64,000 nucleotides of DNA. Origin: Phycicoccus sp. CSK15P-2. GTDB lineage: Bacteria > Actinomycetota > Actinomycetes > Actinomycetales > Dermatophilaceae. Below are positions 39,987 to 50,638 of this stretch, in pieces. How positions within the stretch are numbered: the stretch's first letter is position 1; each line of letters opens with the position of its first letter. Location: positions 1-64,000 of the forward strand of contig NZ_JAFDVE010000025.1 of NCBI RefSeq assembly GCF_016888005.1. Reading direction: 5' to 3'. The notes beneath the pieces are model-generated. The model saw only the letters and a program-made list of their open reading frames with translations, was not told where the DNA came from and ran no database searches. A program made the position numbers and the translations under genes.

Positions 39987-41027
39987 GTGGGATACGTCGA
40001 CTGGGAGTTCGCGAAGACGACCGGACGCACGCTCGTGCCCGCGGGGCCCGTGGTCTCGCCGGCCGAGGCGCGCGCCGAGGTCGAGGCCATCCGTGAGGCG
40101 GCGAGGCACGCGCGGGGGCCGGTCGCCGAGACGGCCCGGCTGCAGACCCCTCCGGACGCTCCCGACGCGCTGGTCGTCGACCGCGCGACGTGGATCTCGG
40201 TCAACGCCGACTCGATGGCGGCCCTGCTCGACCCGGCCGTCGAGCAGATCGTCGCCCAGCGCGGCGTGGCCCCGGGCGCCACGGCCCAGGTGGTCGGCGG
40301 CAAGGTCACCGGCGCCGAGGCGGGGGCGCTGTTGGCGTTCATGGCCAGCAAGGTCCTCGGCCAGTACGACATCGCGCCGGGCGGGACGCCCGCGCTGCTC
40401 CTCGTGGCGCCGAACCTCATGGCGACGGCCCGCGAGCTCGGTGTCGACCCCGCCGACTTCCGGCGCTGGGTCTGCATGCACGAGGAGACCCACCGCGTGC
40501 AGTTCACCGCCAACCCGTGGCTGCGCGACCACGTCGTCGGCGAGGCGCGCCGGCTCGCGGTCGACCTCGCCCCCGACCAGGAGCGGATGCAGGAGATCGC
40601 CGCGCGGGTCACCGAGCGGCTCCCCGAGCTCTTCTCCGAGGGCAGCACCGGCATCGCCGACCTCTTCACGACCCCCGAGCAGCGCGAGCAGCTGGCCCGG
40701 CTGACGGCCGTCATGTCGCTCCTCGAGGGGCACGCCGACGTCGTGATGGACGACGTCGGCCCGGCCCACATCCCGACCGTCACCGAGATCCGCCGCAGGT
40801 TCACCCAGCGCCGCAAGGGCGCGGGCGCCCCGGACCGCCTGCTGCGACGTCTGCTGGGGCTCGAGGCCAAGATGCGCCAGTACCGCGACGGCGCGGCCTT
40901 CGTTCGCGGGGTCCAGGACAAGGTCGGCGTCGACGGCTTCAACGCCGTCTGGAGCGGCCCGGAGAGTCTTCCGCTGCCGCGGGAGATCACCGACCCGGAG
41001 GCCTGGGTCCGCCGCGTCCACGGCTGA
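39987..41027 (+). CDS. Zinc-dependent metalloprotease (DUF2342 type, F420-associated family)
   Basis: A 346-residue protein of the family often named coenzyme F420 biosynthesis-associated/zinc-dependent metalloprotease. The key motif is CMHEETHRVQFTANPWLRDH, where HEETH (near 168-172) has the two His ligands and the catalytic Glu; a further Glu in LEGHADVVMD is a likely third ligand. The start VGYVDWEFAKTTGRTLVPAG is highly characteristic. No signal peptide is visible, so it is probably cytoplasmic. GAGAGG precedes GTG 39987 by about eight bases. The substrate is not known, and the link to F420 rests only on co-occurrence. It is followed seven bases later by tilS, as usual in actinomycetes. 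Confidence 0.9.
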   Translation: MGYVDWEFAKTTGRTLVPAGPVVSPAEARAEVEAIREAARHARGPVAETARLQTPPDAPDALVVDRATWISVNADSMAALLDPAVEQIVAQRGVAPGATAQVVGGKVTGAEAGALLAFMASKVLGQYDIAPGGTPALLLVAPNLMATARELGVDPADFRRWVCMHEETHRVQFTANPWLRDHVVGEARRLAVDLAPDQERMQEIAARVTERLPELFSEGSTGIADLFTTPEQREQLARLTAVMSLLEGHADVVMDDVGPAHIPTVTEIRRRFTQRRKGAGAPDRLLRRLLGLEAKMRQYRDGAAFVRGVQDKVGVDGFNAVWSGPESLPLPREITDPEAWVRRVHG

Positions 41028-41034
41028 GCACACC

Positions 41035-42027
41035 GTGTCGCGTCCGTGGGGCCGGCCCCACCCGGCGGTCGCGGCCGTCCGGCGGGCCGTCCGGGACGTG
41101 CTCGCCGAGTGCGCGCCCGGCGACCTCGTCCTCGTCGCGTGCAGCGGTGGAGCCGACTCGGGCGCGCTCCTGGACGCCGCCCGGTTCGAGGGCGAGCGGG
41201 CGGGCGTCCGGGTCGGCGCGGTCGTCGTCGACCACGGGCTGCGGGCCGGCTCCGCCGACATCGCGCGGATGGTGGGCGAGGGGGTGCGGGCGACGGGGCT
41301 GGACCCGGTCGAGGTCGTCCGCGTGACCGTCGACGGCACCGGTGACGGCGTCGAGGCCGCCGCCCGGAACGCCCGCTACGCCGCCCTCGACGCCGCGGCG
41401 GACCGGCACGGCGCGCGGGTCGTCCTCCTGGGCCACACCCTCGACGACCAGGCGGAGCAGGTGCTCCTCGGCCTCGCCCGGGGGAGCGGCGCCCGCTCCC
41501 TCGCCGGGATGCCCGCCGTCCGCGGCCGCTACCGCCGCCCGCTGTTGCACGTGACCCGCGAGCAGACCCGGGCCGCCTGCGCGGCCGAGGGCGTCGAGGT
41601 CCGGGACGACCCGATGAACGACGACCCCGCGTTCGCGCGGGTCCGGGCCCGCCGCGCGCTCGCGGACCTCGAGGCCGACCTCGGGCCCGGTCTCGCCGCC
41701 GCACTGGCCCGCTCCGCCGACCGGCTGCGCGACGACGCCGACCACCTCGACGCGCTCGCCGCCGAGGCCGCGCGGCCGCTGGGCCCCGGCCCCTGGCCGG
41801 CCGAGACACTCCTCGACCTGCCCCGGGCAGTCCGCACCCGGGTCTGGCGGCACCTCCTCGTCACCGCCGGAGCCCCGGCCGGGCAGCTGTCCGCGCGCCA
41901 CGTGGACGCCTGCGACCGGCTGCTCACGGCCTGGCGGGGCCAGGGCGCCGTCCACGCCCCCGGCGACCTGCGCGTCTCCCGATCCGAGGGACGGGTGTCC
42001 ATCGCCCCCGCCCCTCTGGTTGAGTAG
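41035..42027 (+). CDS. tilS: tRNA(Ile)-lysidine synthase
   Basis: A 330-residue enzyme that puts lysine on C34 of the CAU-anticodon tRNA-Ile, changing its reading from AUG to AUA. The ATP-binding PP-loop is VACSGGADSGALL (near 35-40). It continues with VVVDHGLRAGSADIARMV, GHTLDDQAEQVLLGLARGSG and GMPAVRGRYRRPLL, all signature stretches of the N-terminal domain. The C-terminal domain is short, as in most actinobacteria. GTG 41035 starts seven bases after the metalloprotease stop. hpt follows 33 bases later. Confidence 0.95.
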   Translation: MSRPWGRPHPAVAAVRRAVRDVLAECAPGDLVLVACSGGADSGALLDAARFEGERAGVRVGAVVVDHGLRAGSADIARMVGEGVRATGLDPVEVVRVTVDGTGDGVEAAARNARYAALDAAADRHGARVVLLGHTLDDQAEQVLLGLARGSGARSLAGMPAVRGRYRRPLLHVTREQTRAACAAEGVEVRDDPMNDDPAFARVRARRALADLEADLGPGLAAALARSADRLRDDADHLDALAAEAARPLGPGPWPAETLLDLPRAVRTRVWRHLLVTAGAPAGQLSARHVDACDRLLTAWRGQGAVHAPGDLRVSRSEGRVSIAPAPLVE

Positions 42028-42060
42028 CCCCGACCGCCCCCGCCCCACCCAGGAGCCGCA

Positions 42061-42612
42061 GTGGACGCCGCCCACATGGGAGCCGACCTCGAACGAGTCC
42101 TCGTCACCGAGGACGAGATCCACGCCAAGCTCGACGAGCTGGCCGCACACATCACCGAGACCTACGCGGGCAAGGACCTCCTGCTCGTCGGCGTGCTCAA
42201 GGGCGCGGTCATGGTCATGGCCGACCTCATGCGGGCCCTGCCGGTCAGCGTCCCGGTCGACTGGATGGCCGTGTCGTCGTACGGCTCGGGCACCAAGAGC
42301 AGCGGTGTCGTGCGCATCCTCAAGGACCTCGACACCGACATCACCGGCCGGCACGTCCTCATCGTCGAGGACATCATCGACTCCGGCCTGACACTGTCCT
42401 GGATCCGGTCCAACCTGGAGTCCCGCAGCCCGGCCTCGGTCGAGATCTGCACGCTGCTGCGCAAGCCGGACGCCGCGAAGGTCGAGGTCGACGTCCAGTG
42501 GGTCGGCTTCGACATCCCCAACGAGTTCGTCGTCGGCTACGGGCTCGACTACGCCGAGGCCTACCGTGGCCTGCGGGTGGTCGGCACCCTGGCCCCGCAC
42601 GTGTACTCCTGA
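42061..42612 (+). CDS. hpt: Hypoxanthine(-guanine) phosphoribosyltransferase
   Basis: A 183-residue purine-salvage enzyme that joins hypoxanthine or guanine to PRPP. It has VGVLKGAVMVMADLMRALPV, the flexible loop with SSYGSGTKSSG, the PRPP-binding VLIVEDIIDSGLTL (acidic pair plus DSG) and VDVQWVGFDIPNEFVVGYGL near the C terminus, where the base is stacked. AGGAG precedes GTG 42061 by five bases; ATG 42076 is an alternative. It lies between tilS and ftsH, an order kept widely in Gram-positive bacteria. Confidence 0.96.
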   Translation: MDAAHMGADLERVLVTEDEIHAKLDELAAHITETYAGKDLLLVGVLKGAVMVMADLMRALPVSVPVDWMAVSSYGSGTKSSGVVRILKDLDTDITGRHVLIVEDIIDSGLTLSWIRSNLESRSPASVEICTLLRKPDAAKVEVDVQWVGFDIPNEFVVGYGLDYAEAYRGLRVVGTLAPHVYS

Positions 42613-42751
42613 GGGTCGAGCCGTACGGCCGACCCCGGTGGAACACGGGTCGCCCGCGGCTCGTTGCTAGCGTGTACCAGTCCCGGAGGAGATCGGCCAC
42701 CGGGCGACTGACGACGATCAGGAGGGTCGGGGACCAGGTCCCCGTGGCCAG

Positions 42752-44840
<2,089 letters not shown>

Positions 44841-44854
<14 letters not shown>

Positions 44855-45434
44855 CCCCGGCTCGACCATCGACGTCGCGCGTGCCGAGGCCGCGGTCCGG
44901 GAGTTCCTCCTCGCCATCGGCGAGGACCCGGACCGCGAGGGCCTGCGGGACACCCCGGCACGGGTGGCCAAAGCGGCCCACGAGCTCTACGGGGGGATGG
45001 GCCAGGACCCCGCCGACGTGCTCTCGGCGACGTTCCCGATCAAGCACGAGGAGCTCGTCATCGTCCGGGACATCCCGATGTACTCCACGTGCGAGCACCA
45101 TCTGCTGCCGTTCCACGGGGTCGCGCACATCGGGTACATCCCCGCCGAGGACGGCCGGGTGACCGGGCTGTCCAAGCTCGGCCGGCTCGTCGAGGTCTTC
45201 GCCCGGCGCCCGCAGGTGCAGGAGCAGATCACGACCCAGATCGCCGACGCCCTCGTCACCCACCTCGAGGTGCAGGGCGTCATCGTCGTCGTCGAGGCCG
45301 AGCACCTGTGCATGTCGATGCGCGGGGTGCAGAAGCCCGGCTCACGCACCATCACCTCCGCCGTCCGGGGCCAGCTGCGTGACCCCGCGACCCGGGCGGA
45401 GGCGATGTCCCTCCTCCTGGGCGGGACGCGGTGA
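44841..45434 (+). CDS. folE: GTP cyclohydrolase I
   Basis: A 197-residue enzyme that opens GTP to dihydroneopterin triphosphate, the first step of folate synthesis. It has [20 protein letters not shown], the zinc and active-site residues in [20 protein letters not shown] (Cys and two His), [19 protein letters not shown] and the second Cys/His region [22 protein letters not shown] 44841 was chosen because GGAGG (44830-44834) lies six bases before it; GTG 44835 is too close. The start is inside the 3' end of ftsH. It heads a tight folate operon. Confidence 0.96.
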
Positions 45435-46282
45435 GCACGGCGCCCCCCGGCCTGCCCGTCGCGCGGGACGGCCGCCCCGTCGTCATGGGTGTCGTCAACG
45501 TCACCCCCGACTCGTTCAGCGACGGCGGGCAGTGGTTCCAGCCGGAGGACGCCGTCCGGCACGGCCGGGAGCTGCGCGCCCAGGGTGCGGACGTCCTCGA
45601 CGTCGGGGGCGAGTCGACCCGCCCCGGTGCCGAGCGCCCCTCGGAGGCCGAGGAGCTGCGTCGCGTCCTGCCCGTCGTCGCGGCGCTGTCGGAGGTCTCC
45701 CCGGTCTCGGTCGACACGATGCGGGCCACGGTGGCGGCGGCCGCGCTCGACGCCGGTGCCACGCTCGTCAACGACGTCTCCGGTGGCCTGGCCGACCCGG
45801 ACATGGCTCCCCTGGTCGCCGAGCGCGGTGTGCCGTTCGTCGCGATGCACTGGCGCGGCCACAGCCTCGACATGCAGAGCCGTGCGTCCTACGACGACGT
45901 CGTCGCCGACGTGTGCCGCGAGCTCGGCGGGCGCGCGGAGGCGCTGTTGGCGGCGGGTGTCGCCGCGGACGGGCTGGTCCTGGACCCCGGCTTCGGCTTC
46001 GCCAAGCTCGCCCCCGACAACTGGGCGCTGCTGCGCCACCTCGACGCCGTCCTGGGCCTCGGCCACCCGGTGCTCGTCGGGACGTCCCGCAAGAAGTTCC
46101 TCGGGCTGGTGGGCCGCGAGGGCCGCGAGGAGCGGCCCCCGCTGGAGCGCGACGTCGCGACGGCGGTGACGACCGCGCACGCTGCGCGGGCCGGAGCCTG
46201 GGGTCTGCGGGTGCACGACGTCGTGGCGGCGGTCGACGCGCTCGACGTCACCGAGGCGCTCCGGGGGTCCGATGGCGACTGA
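45431..46282 (+). CDS. folP: Dihydropteroate synthase
   Basis: A 283-residue enzyme joining p-aminobenzoate to dihydropterin pyrophosphate, the target of sulfonamides. The pterin-site motifs are [20 protein letters not shown] and [15 protein letters not shown], followed by [37 protein letters not shown] and [12 protein letters not shown]. All are full length and normal, with no obvious insertion of the kind seen in resistant Sul enzymes. The start GTG overlaps the folE stop (GTGA, 45431-45434). folBK begins 11 bases before its end. Confidence 0.96.
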   Translation: MSTAPPGLPVARDGRPVVMGVVNVTPDSFSDGGQWFQPEDAVRHGRELRAQGADVLDVGGESTRPGAERPSEAEELRRVLPVVAALSEVSPVSVDTMRATVAAAALDAGATLVNDVSGGLADPDMAPLVAERGVPFVAMHWRGHSLDMQSRASYDDVVADVCRELGGRAEALLAAGVAADGLVLDPGFGFAKLAPDNWALLRHLDAVLGLGHPVLVGTSRKKFLGLVGREGREERPPLERDVATAVTTAHAARAGAWGLRVHDVVAAVDALDVTEALRGSDGD

Positions 46283-47159
46283 CCGGATCACGCTGCGGGG
46301 GGTACGCGCCACCGGGTTCCACGGAGTGTTCGAGCACGAGAGGCGGGACGGGCAGGAGTTCGTCGTCGACGTCGTCGTGACGCTCGACCTCGCCGCCGCG
46401 GGTCGCAGCGACGACCTCGCCGACACCTTCGACTACGGCGCCCTCGCCGCCGCCGTGGTCGCTCGCGTGGAGGGCGAGGCCTTCGACCTGGTCGAGCGGC
46501 TCGCCACCGTCATCGCCGACGACGTCCTGGCCGACGTGCGGGTCGAGGAGGTCGAGGTCACCGTGCACAAGCCGCAGGCGCCGATCACCGTCCCGTTCGA
46601 CGACGTCGCCGTCACGGTGGTCCGTGAGCGGGAGCAGCCGGTCGTCGTGGCGCTCGGCTCGAACCTGCCGTTCGGGGACGTCTCGTCCGCCGAGGTGGTG
46701 CTCGAGGCGGCGGACGCGGTGGGGCTCCTCGGCGAGATCGACGACGTGCGGGTGTCGGGGCTGTACGTCAGCGACCCCGTCGGCGGCCCGCAGGACCAGC
46801 CGTCCTTCGTCAACGCCGTGCTCGTCGGCACCAGTGCACTCGCGCCCACCGAGCTGCTCGAGCTCCTCCACGACGTGGAGTGGCAGTTCGACCGCACCCG
46901 AGAGGTGCGATGGGGGCCGCGGACCCTCGACCTCGACCTCGTCCAGTACGGCGACCCTGGCGCCGGCCGCGACGTCCGCTCGGACGACCCGGAGCTCACC
47001 CTGCCGCACCCGCGCGCGCACGAGCGCGCCTTCGTCCTCGTCCCGTGGCTCGATGTCGACCCGGAGGCCGTGCTGCGCGTGGGTGGCGACGTCGTCCCCG
47101 TGGCCCGACTCGTGGAGGGCGTGGACGTCACCGGCCTGCGCCCGGAAGGAGACTCGTGA
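46272..47159 (+). CDS. folBK: Bifunctional dihydroneopterin aldolase / HPPK (FolB-FolK fusion)
   Basis: A 295-residue fusion. Residues 1-120 are dihydroneopterin aldolase: RITLRGVRATGFHGVFEHER, then FDYGALAAAVV and VERLATVIADDVLADVRVEE with VTVHKPQAPI. Residues 123-290 are the pyrophosphokinase: QPVVVALGSNLPFGD, GPQDQPSFVNAVLVG, and RWGPRTLDLDLVQYGD with the catalytic Asp pair, ending LPHPRAHERAFVLVPW. The two enzymes perform neighbouring steps, so fusion lets 6-hydroxymethyl-dihydropterin pass from one to the other. Fusion in this order is known in several actinomycetes. The ATG lies inside the end of folP. Confidence 0.95.
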   Translation: MATDRITLRGVRATGFHGVFEHERRDGQEFVVDVVVTLDLAAAGRSDDLADTFDYGALAAAVVARVEGEAFDLVERLATVIADDVLADVRVEEVEVTVHKPQAPITVPFDDVAVTVVREREQPVVVALGSNLPFGDVSSAEVVLEAADAVGLLGEIDDVRVSGLYVSDPVGGPQDQPSFVNAVLVGTSALAPTELLELLHDVEWQFDRTREVRWGPRTLDLDLVQYGDPGAGRDVRSDDPELTLPHPRAHERAFVLVPWLDVDPEAVLRVGGDVVPVARLVEGVDVTGLRPEGDS

Positions 47160-47629
47160 ACCGGCACGGCATCACCGGCCGCATGCTGCTCGTCGTCGGG
47201 CTGGCGGCACTCGTCGTCGGCTATCTCGTCGCCGTCGTCGTCATCCGCGACGGCTCGCTGCTCCAGCGTCCGCCGTGGGGTGCCGGGGTGCTGCTCGTCG
47301 TCATGGGCGGGCTCGTGCTGGGCCTGGCCCGGCCGGTGCGCAAGCACCTGCACAGCGGCGCCCGCACGTCCCTGGACGCGCTGCGGGCCGCTCGAACGGT
47401 GGTGCTCTCGCAGGCGGCGGCGCTCACCGGGGCAGCCGCGGCGGGCTGGTACCTCGGTCAGCTCGGTGGGCTGCTCGGCGACCTGTCGCTCGTGGCGAAC
47501 CAGGAGCGGCTCCTCCCGTTCGGGTTGCTGCTCCTCGCCTCCGTGGTCCTCATGGTGTGCGGGATGGTGGCACAGTCCTGGTGCCGCATCGACCGCGACG
47601 ACGAGCCCACCGAGACCGAGGACGACTGA
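47156..47629 (+). CDS. DUF3180 membrane protein
   Basis: A 157-residue membrane protein with four helices: about 9-31, 41-60, 80-102 and 119-142, the second with GVLLVVMGGLVLGLARPVRK and the third with GAAAAGWYLGQLGGLLGDLS. DUF3180 proteins are found at the end of the folate operon in most actinobacteria; their function is not known. GGAAGGAGA precedes GTG 47156, which overlaps the folBK stop (GTGA). The tail (DRDDEPTETEDD) is acidic. The coding sequence of its last five residues plus stop is repeated just downstream at 47639-47654. Confidence 0.88.
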   Translation: MNRHGITGRMLLVVGLAALVVGYLVAVVVIRDGSLLQRPPWGAGVLLVVMGGLVLGLARPVRKHLHSGARTSLDALRAARTVVLSQAAALTGAAAAGWYLGQLGGLLGDLSLVANQERLLPFGLLLLASVVLMVCGMVAQSWCRIDRDDEPTETEDD

Positions 47630-47655
47630 GCCCGTCCGGACCGAGGACGACTGAC

Positions 47656-47682
47656 GCGGGGCTCCACCCCTGAAGTCCCCGC
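47656..47682. terminator. Weak hairpin between the folate operon and the convergent sortase gene
   Basis: GCGGGG (47656-47661) and CCCCGC (47677-47682) around a 15-base loop. Six base pairs only and no T run, so this is a tentative call. Confidence 0.3.
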
Positions 47683-47797
47683 GCCAGCCGCCGGTCTCGG
47701 CGCCGGTTGCTCTCGGCACTCGTAGGTCAAGGACGCACGTCGCGGGCGTGAGGTTGCCCACGGCGACCGGACCGTGACCTTTTCGTGACCTCTTGGA

Positions 47798-48436
47798 TCA
47801 GGCCAGGTCCGCCCAGAGCACCCAGTTGCCCTTGTAGTGGCCGTCGCGCAGAGGCGTCGTCGGGTCGCACGTGATGAGCCGCAGGAGCGGCTCGGGGTTG
47901 CCGGCGTCCCAGATCGAGTCGTCCTTCGGGGTCTGGTCCTTCGGCACCCCCGAGGACCGGACGACGACGAAGCGCACGACGTCGCCGGAGTCGTACGTCA
48001 CGGCGACCGCGTCCCCGGGGCCGGCCTTGGGGAGGTCGCGGAAGATGTCCGCCCGGGCGACGCCGACGTGCCCGGCCAGGATGGCCGCCCCCGGGTAGCC
48101 CGGCTTGGGCCACCCCGCCTCGTCGTACCAGCCGACGACCCCGGACGGCGGGCTGAGCACGCCGCTGTCGTCGAGTCCGTGCGGCTCGATCGGCGCGTCC
48201 ACGATCGACGTGCCGTCGGCACCCTCGACGACGACCCGGACGGGGTTCCCGGCCGGCTCGGCCACGGAGGCCGGCGGGGAGGGCGACGGGCTCGGGGTCG
48301 AGGTCGGGCTGGGTGTGGGCGTCGCCGTGGCGGACGGGGGCGGCGGCGCGGCCGGCGCCGGTTCACCCGCGCACCCGGCGAGCGCGGCGACGCACGCTCC
48401 GACGACGAGGAGCCGTCGGGGTGTGCGGGCTGTCAT
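47798..48436 (-). CDS. Sortase (class E/F-like), predicted lipoprotein
   Basis: A 212-residue exported protein. The N terminus ends in a lipobox (VAALAGC-AG, Cys near 22) and a long Pro/Thr/Ser linker, so it should be tethered to the membrane by lipid rather than by a helix. The catalytic domain has GWYDEAGWPKPGYPGAAILA with the His in LAGHVGVARADIF, and the Cys in RLITCDPTTPLRDGHYKGNW, where Arg follows at the usual distance. Sortases join surface proteins to the wall by their C-terminal sorting signal. GAGGA lies before ATG 48436. The gene directly upstream encodes a secreted protein with a C-terminal anchor, its likely substrate. Confidence 0.85.
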   Translation of the reverse strand: MTARTPRRLLVVGACVAALAGCAGEPAPAAPPPPSATATPTPSPTSTPSPSPSPPASVAEPAGNPVRVVVEGADGTSIVDAPIEPHGLDDSGVLSPPSGVVGWYDEAGWPKPGYPGAAILAGHVGVARADIFRDLPKAGPGDAVAVTYDSGDVVRFVVVRSSGVPKDQTPKDDSIWDAGNPEPLLRLITCDPTTPLRDGHYKGNWVLWADLA

Positions 48437-48492
48437 GTGTCCATCCTCGTGCATCGGGTGGGCGGAGCGGGCCGGCGCCCGCTCTGCCGGCG

Positions 48493-49257
48493 TCAGTGCC
48501 GGCGGTCGGGGAGCCGTCGACGCGCTGCGACGCCACCGGCCAGCACGAGGAGGCCGGCTCCGGCGGCGGCCGGGAGCAGGGAGGGGCCCGCTCCGGCCGC
48601 GTCGGTCTGCACCAGGACGGGCCGAACCGGAGAGGCGGTCACGGTGACCGTGGGGGTGGGAGTCACGGTGACGGTGGGTCCGGGCGCCGCCTGGGCCGTG
48701 AACGAGTCGATCGTGGCGTCGCCGTTGTCGACGAGCTCGCAGTACATGCCGGCGGTGTCGTCGTCGTCCGAGAGGAAGAAGTCGTTCGCCACGAGGGTGT
48801 ACGTGCCCGCCTCCGTGGCCTCGATGTCCTCGGGGTCGACGCCGCTCAGGTCGAGCGTCATCGGGCCGGAGGCGGGCACGGGCGTGCTGTCGAAGACGAG
48901 CTCGATGATGAACGGCTCGTCGCTCTCCTCGAGGACCGTCAGCTGGAGCCCGCCGCCCCCGAGCTCGGTGCGTCCCGAGTCCCGGAGGGCGTCGACGAAG
49001 CCGGTGGGCAGCTCGACGGTGCCGGTGTACGGGTCGAGGGAGACCGAGTCGCCGACCTCGACGACGAGCCCGTCGGCGATGCCGGAGTCCCAGCTGGCGG
49101 TGGCGTCGCCCGTCCCCTCGGTCGTGTCGACCCCGTACTCGCACGAGTACTCGAGGTCGGCCGAGGCGGCCGTGGCGAAGGGGCTGACGAGGCCGGCGAG
49201 GGCCAGGGTGGTGCCGCCGACGACGGCGGGGCGGACGAGGGCGGTGGAGCGGCGCAT
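48493..49257 (-). CDS. Secreted surface protein with C-terminal sorting-like signal (DUF6801-like)
   Basis: A 254-residue protein. It has a signal peptide (VVGGTTLALAGLVSPFATAA, cleaved near ASA-DL), an N-terminal domain starting LEYSCEYGVDTTEG with a second Cys in GMYCELVDNGDATI (likely disulfide), a Thr/Val/Pro spacer (PTVTVTPTPTVTVTASPV), and a C-terminal tail made of RPVLVQTDAAGAG, a hydrophobic helix (LLPAAAGAGLLVLAGGVA) and ARRR. The tail has the layout of a sortase signal, with VQTDA at the position of LPxTG. The start LEYSCEY resembles actinobacterial DUF6801 proteins. The sortase gene lies 56 bases downstream on the same strand, so this is probably its substrate. Confidence 0.75.
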   Translation of the reverse strand: MRRSTALVRPAVVGGTTLALAGLVSPFATAASADLEYSCEYGVDTTEGTGDATASWDSGIADGLVVEVGDSVSLDPYTGTVELPTGFVDALRDSGRTELGGGGLQLTVLEESDEPFIIELVFDSTPVPASGPMTLDLSGVDPEDIEATEAGTYTLVANDFFLSDDDDTAGMYCELVDNGDATIDSFTAQAAPGPTVTVTPTPTVTVTASPVRPVLVQTDAAGAGPSLLPAAAGAGLLVLAGGVAARRRLPDRRH

Positions 49258-49398
49258 GGTGGCGTCCTCGGGGGAAGGGGCGTGGGCCCGGGTGGTCGGA
49301 TCGGGCGTGGCCCGAGCGGAAGATATCCGGCCCGGACACCGTCCCGGGGGCGAATCGTGGAACTCCGGTTCTCGCTCGACCGCCTCGGGGGACCACAT

Positions 49399-49440
49399 CG
49401 TGCTGCCGTGCGGGCAACAGGACGCCCGGTCGGCAGCACG
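49399..49440 (-). terminator. Hairpin downstream of nuoD
   Basis: CGTGCTGCCG (49399-49408) and CGGCAGCACG (49431-49440) form a perfect 10-bp stem with a 22-base loop, 26 bases beyond the nuoD stop. It would end the XRE-midA-nuoD transcript. Confidence 0.5.
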
Positions 49441-49465
49441 GCCGCGGTCAGGGGGGGCGTACGGG

Positions 49466-50638
49466 CTACTTGTCGACGTCCCCGACCACGAAGAACATCG
49501 AGCCCAGGACGGCGACCATGTCGGCGACGACGCAGCCCGGCAGGACCTCGGTGAGCACCTGGACGTTGCCGAAGGACGCCGAGCGCAGCTTGAGCCGCCA
49601 CGGGGTCTTCTCGCCCCGGGAGACGAGGTAGTAGCCGTTGAGCCCGAGGGGGTTCTCGGTGGCCGTGTAGCGCTCGCCCTCGGGCACCTTGAGCACCTTC
49701 GGGAGCCGCTGGTTGACCGGACCCGGCGGGAGGGAGCGAAGCCGATCGAGGCAGGCGTCGGCGAGGTCGAGGCTCACGTGCACCTGCTCGAGGAGGACCT
49801 CGAGCCGGGCCAGGCAGTCGCCCTCCGAGCGGGTGACGACCCGGCCCGGACCCGCGGGTCCGAACAGCTCGCCGTACGCGAGGTACGGGGCGTCGCGCCG
49901 GAGGTCGAGGTCGAGGCCGCTGGCGCGGGCGATCGGGCCGGACACGCCGTAGCCGAGGCAGGTCTCGCGGTCGAGGACCCCGACGCCTCGGGTCCGGGCG
50001 AGGAGGATCTCGTTGCCGACGAGCATCGACTCCAGGTCCGGCAGGCGGCGGCGGACGGCGGCGAGGGCGTCCGCGACCCGCCCGAGCCAGCCCGCCGGGA
50101 CGTCCTCCTTGAGGCCGCCGACCCGGTTGAACATGTAGTGCATCCGGCCGCCCGAGGCCTCCTCCATGACGGCCTGCAGCTCCTCACGCTCGCGGAAGGC
50201 GTAGAAGACCGGCGTGATGGCGCCGAGCTCGAGCGGGTAGGAGCCGAGGAACATCAGGTGCGACAGGACCCGGTTGAGCTCGGCGAGCAGCGTGCGCAGC
50301 CAGACGGCCCGCTCGGGCACCTCCATCCCGAGCATCGCCTCGACGCCGAGGACGACGCCGAGCTCGGACGAGAACGCCGACAGCCAGTCGTGCCGGTTCG
50401 CGAGCACCGTGATCTGCCGGTAGTCGCGGACCTCGAAGAGCTTCTCGGCGCCGCGGTGCATGTAGCCGATGACCGGCTCGGCGGTGACGATGCGCTCGCC
50501 GTCGAGGACGACCTTGAGCCGCAGGACGCCGTGCGTCGCCGGGTGCTGCGGGCCGATGTTGAGCACCATGTCGGCGGTCGCCAGACCACCTGCGCCGACC
50601 GCGACGTCGAGCGCGCGGGGCTCGGCGTCGGAGGTCAC
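49466..50638 (-). CDS. Stand-alone NuoD-type subunit (NADH-quinone oxidoreductase subunit D family)
   Basis: A 390-residue member of the 49-kDa/NuoD family. It has [20 protein letters not shown] (with the quinone-site His), [80 protein letters not shown] and the ending [20 protein letters not shown]. Arg62 of HRGAEKL matches the arginine dimethylated in mitochondrial NDUFS2. At the catalytic quinone Tyr of complex I (Y108 of NDUFS2) this protein has Trp85 (NRHDWLSAF). No other nuo gene is present here, so it is probably not the complex I subunit proper. GTG 50638 overlaps the methyltransferase stop (GTGA). Confidence 0.88.
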   Translation of the reverse strand: MTSDAEPRALDVAVGAGGLATADMVLNIGPQHPATHGVLRLKVVLDGERIVTAEPVIGYMHRGAEKLFEVRDYRQITVLANRHDWLSAFSSELGVVLGVEAMLGMEVPERAVWLRTLLAELNRVLSHLMFLGSYPLELGAITPVFYAFREREELQAVMEEASGGRMHYMFNRVGGLKEDVPAGWLGRVADALAAVRRRLPDLESMLVGNEILLARTRGVGVLDRETCLGYGVSGPIARASGLDLDLRRDAPYLAYGELFGPAGPGRVVTRSEGDCLARLEVLLEQVHVSLDLADACLDRLRSLPPGPVNQRLPKVLKVPEGERYTATENPLGLNGYYLVSRGEKTPWRLKLRSASFGNVQVLTEVLPGCVVADMVAVLGSMFFVVGDVDK

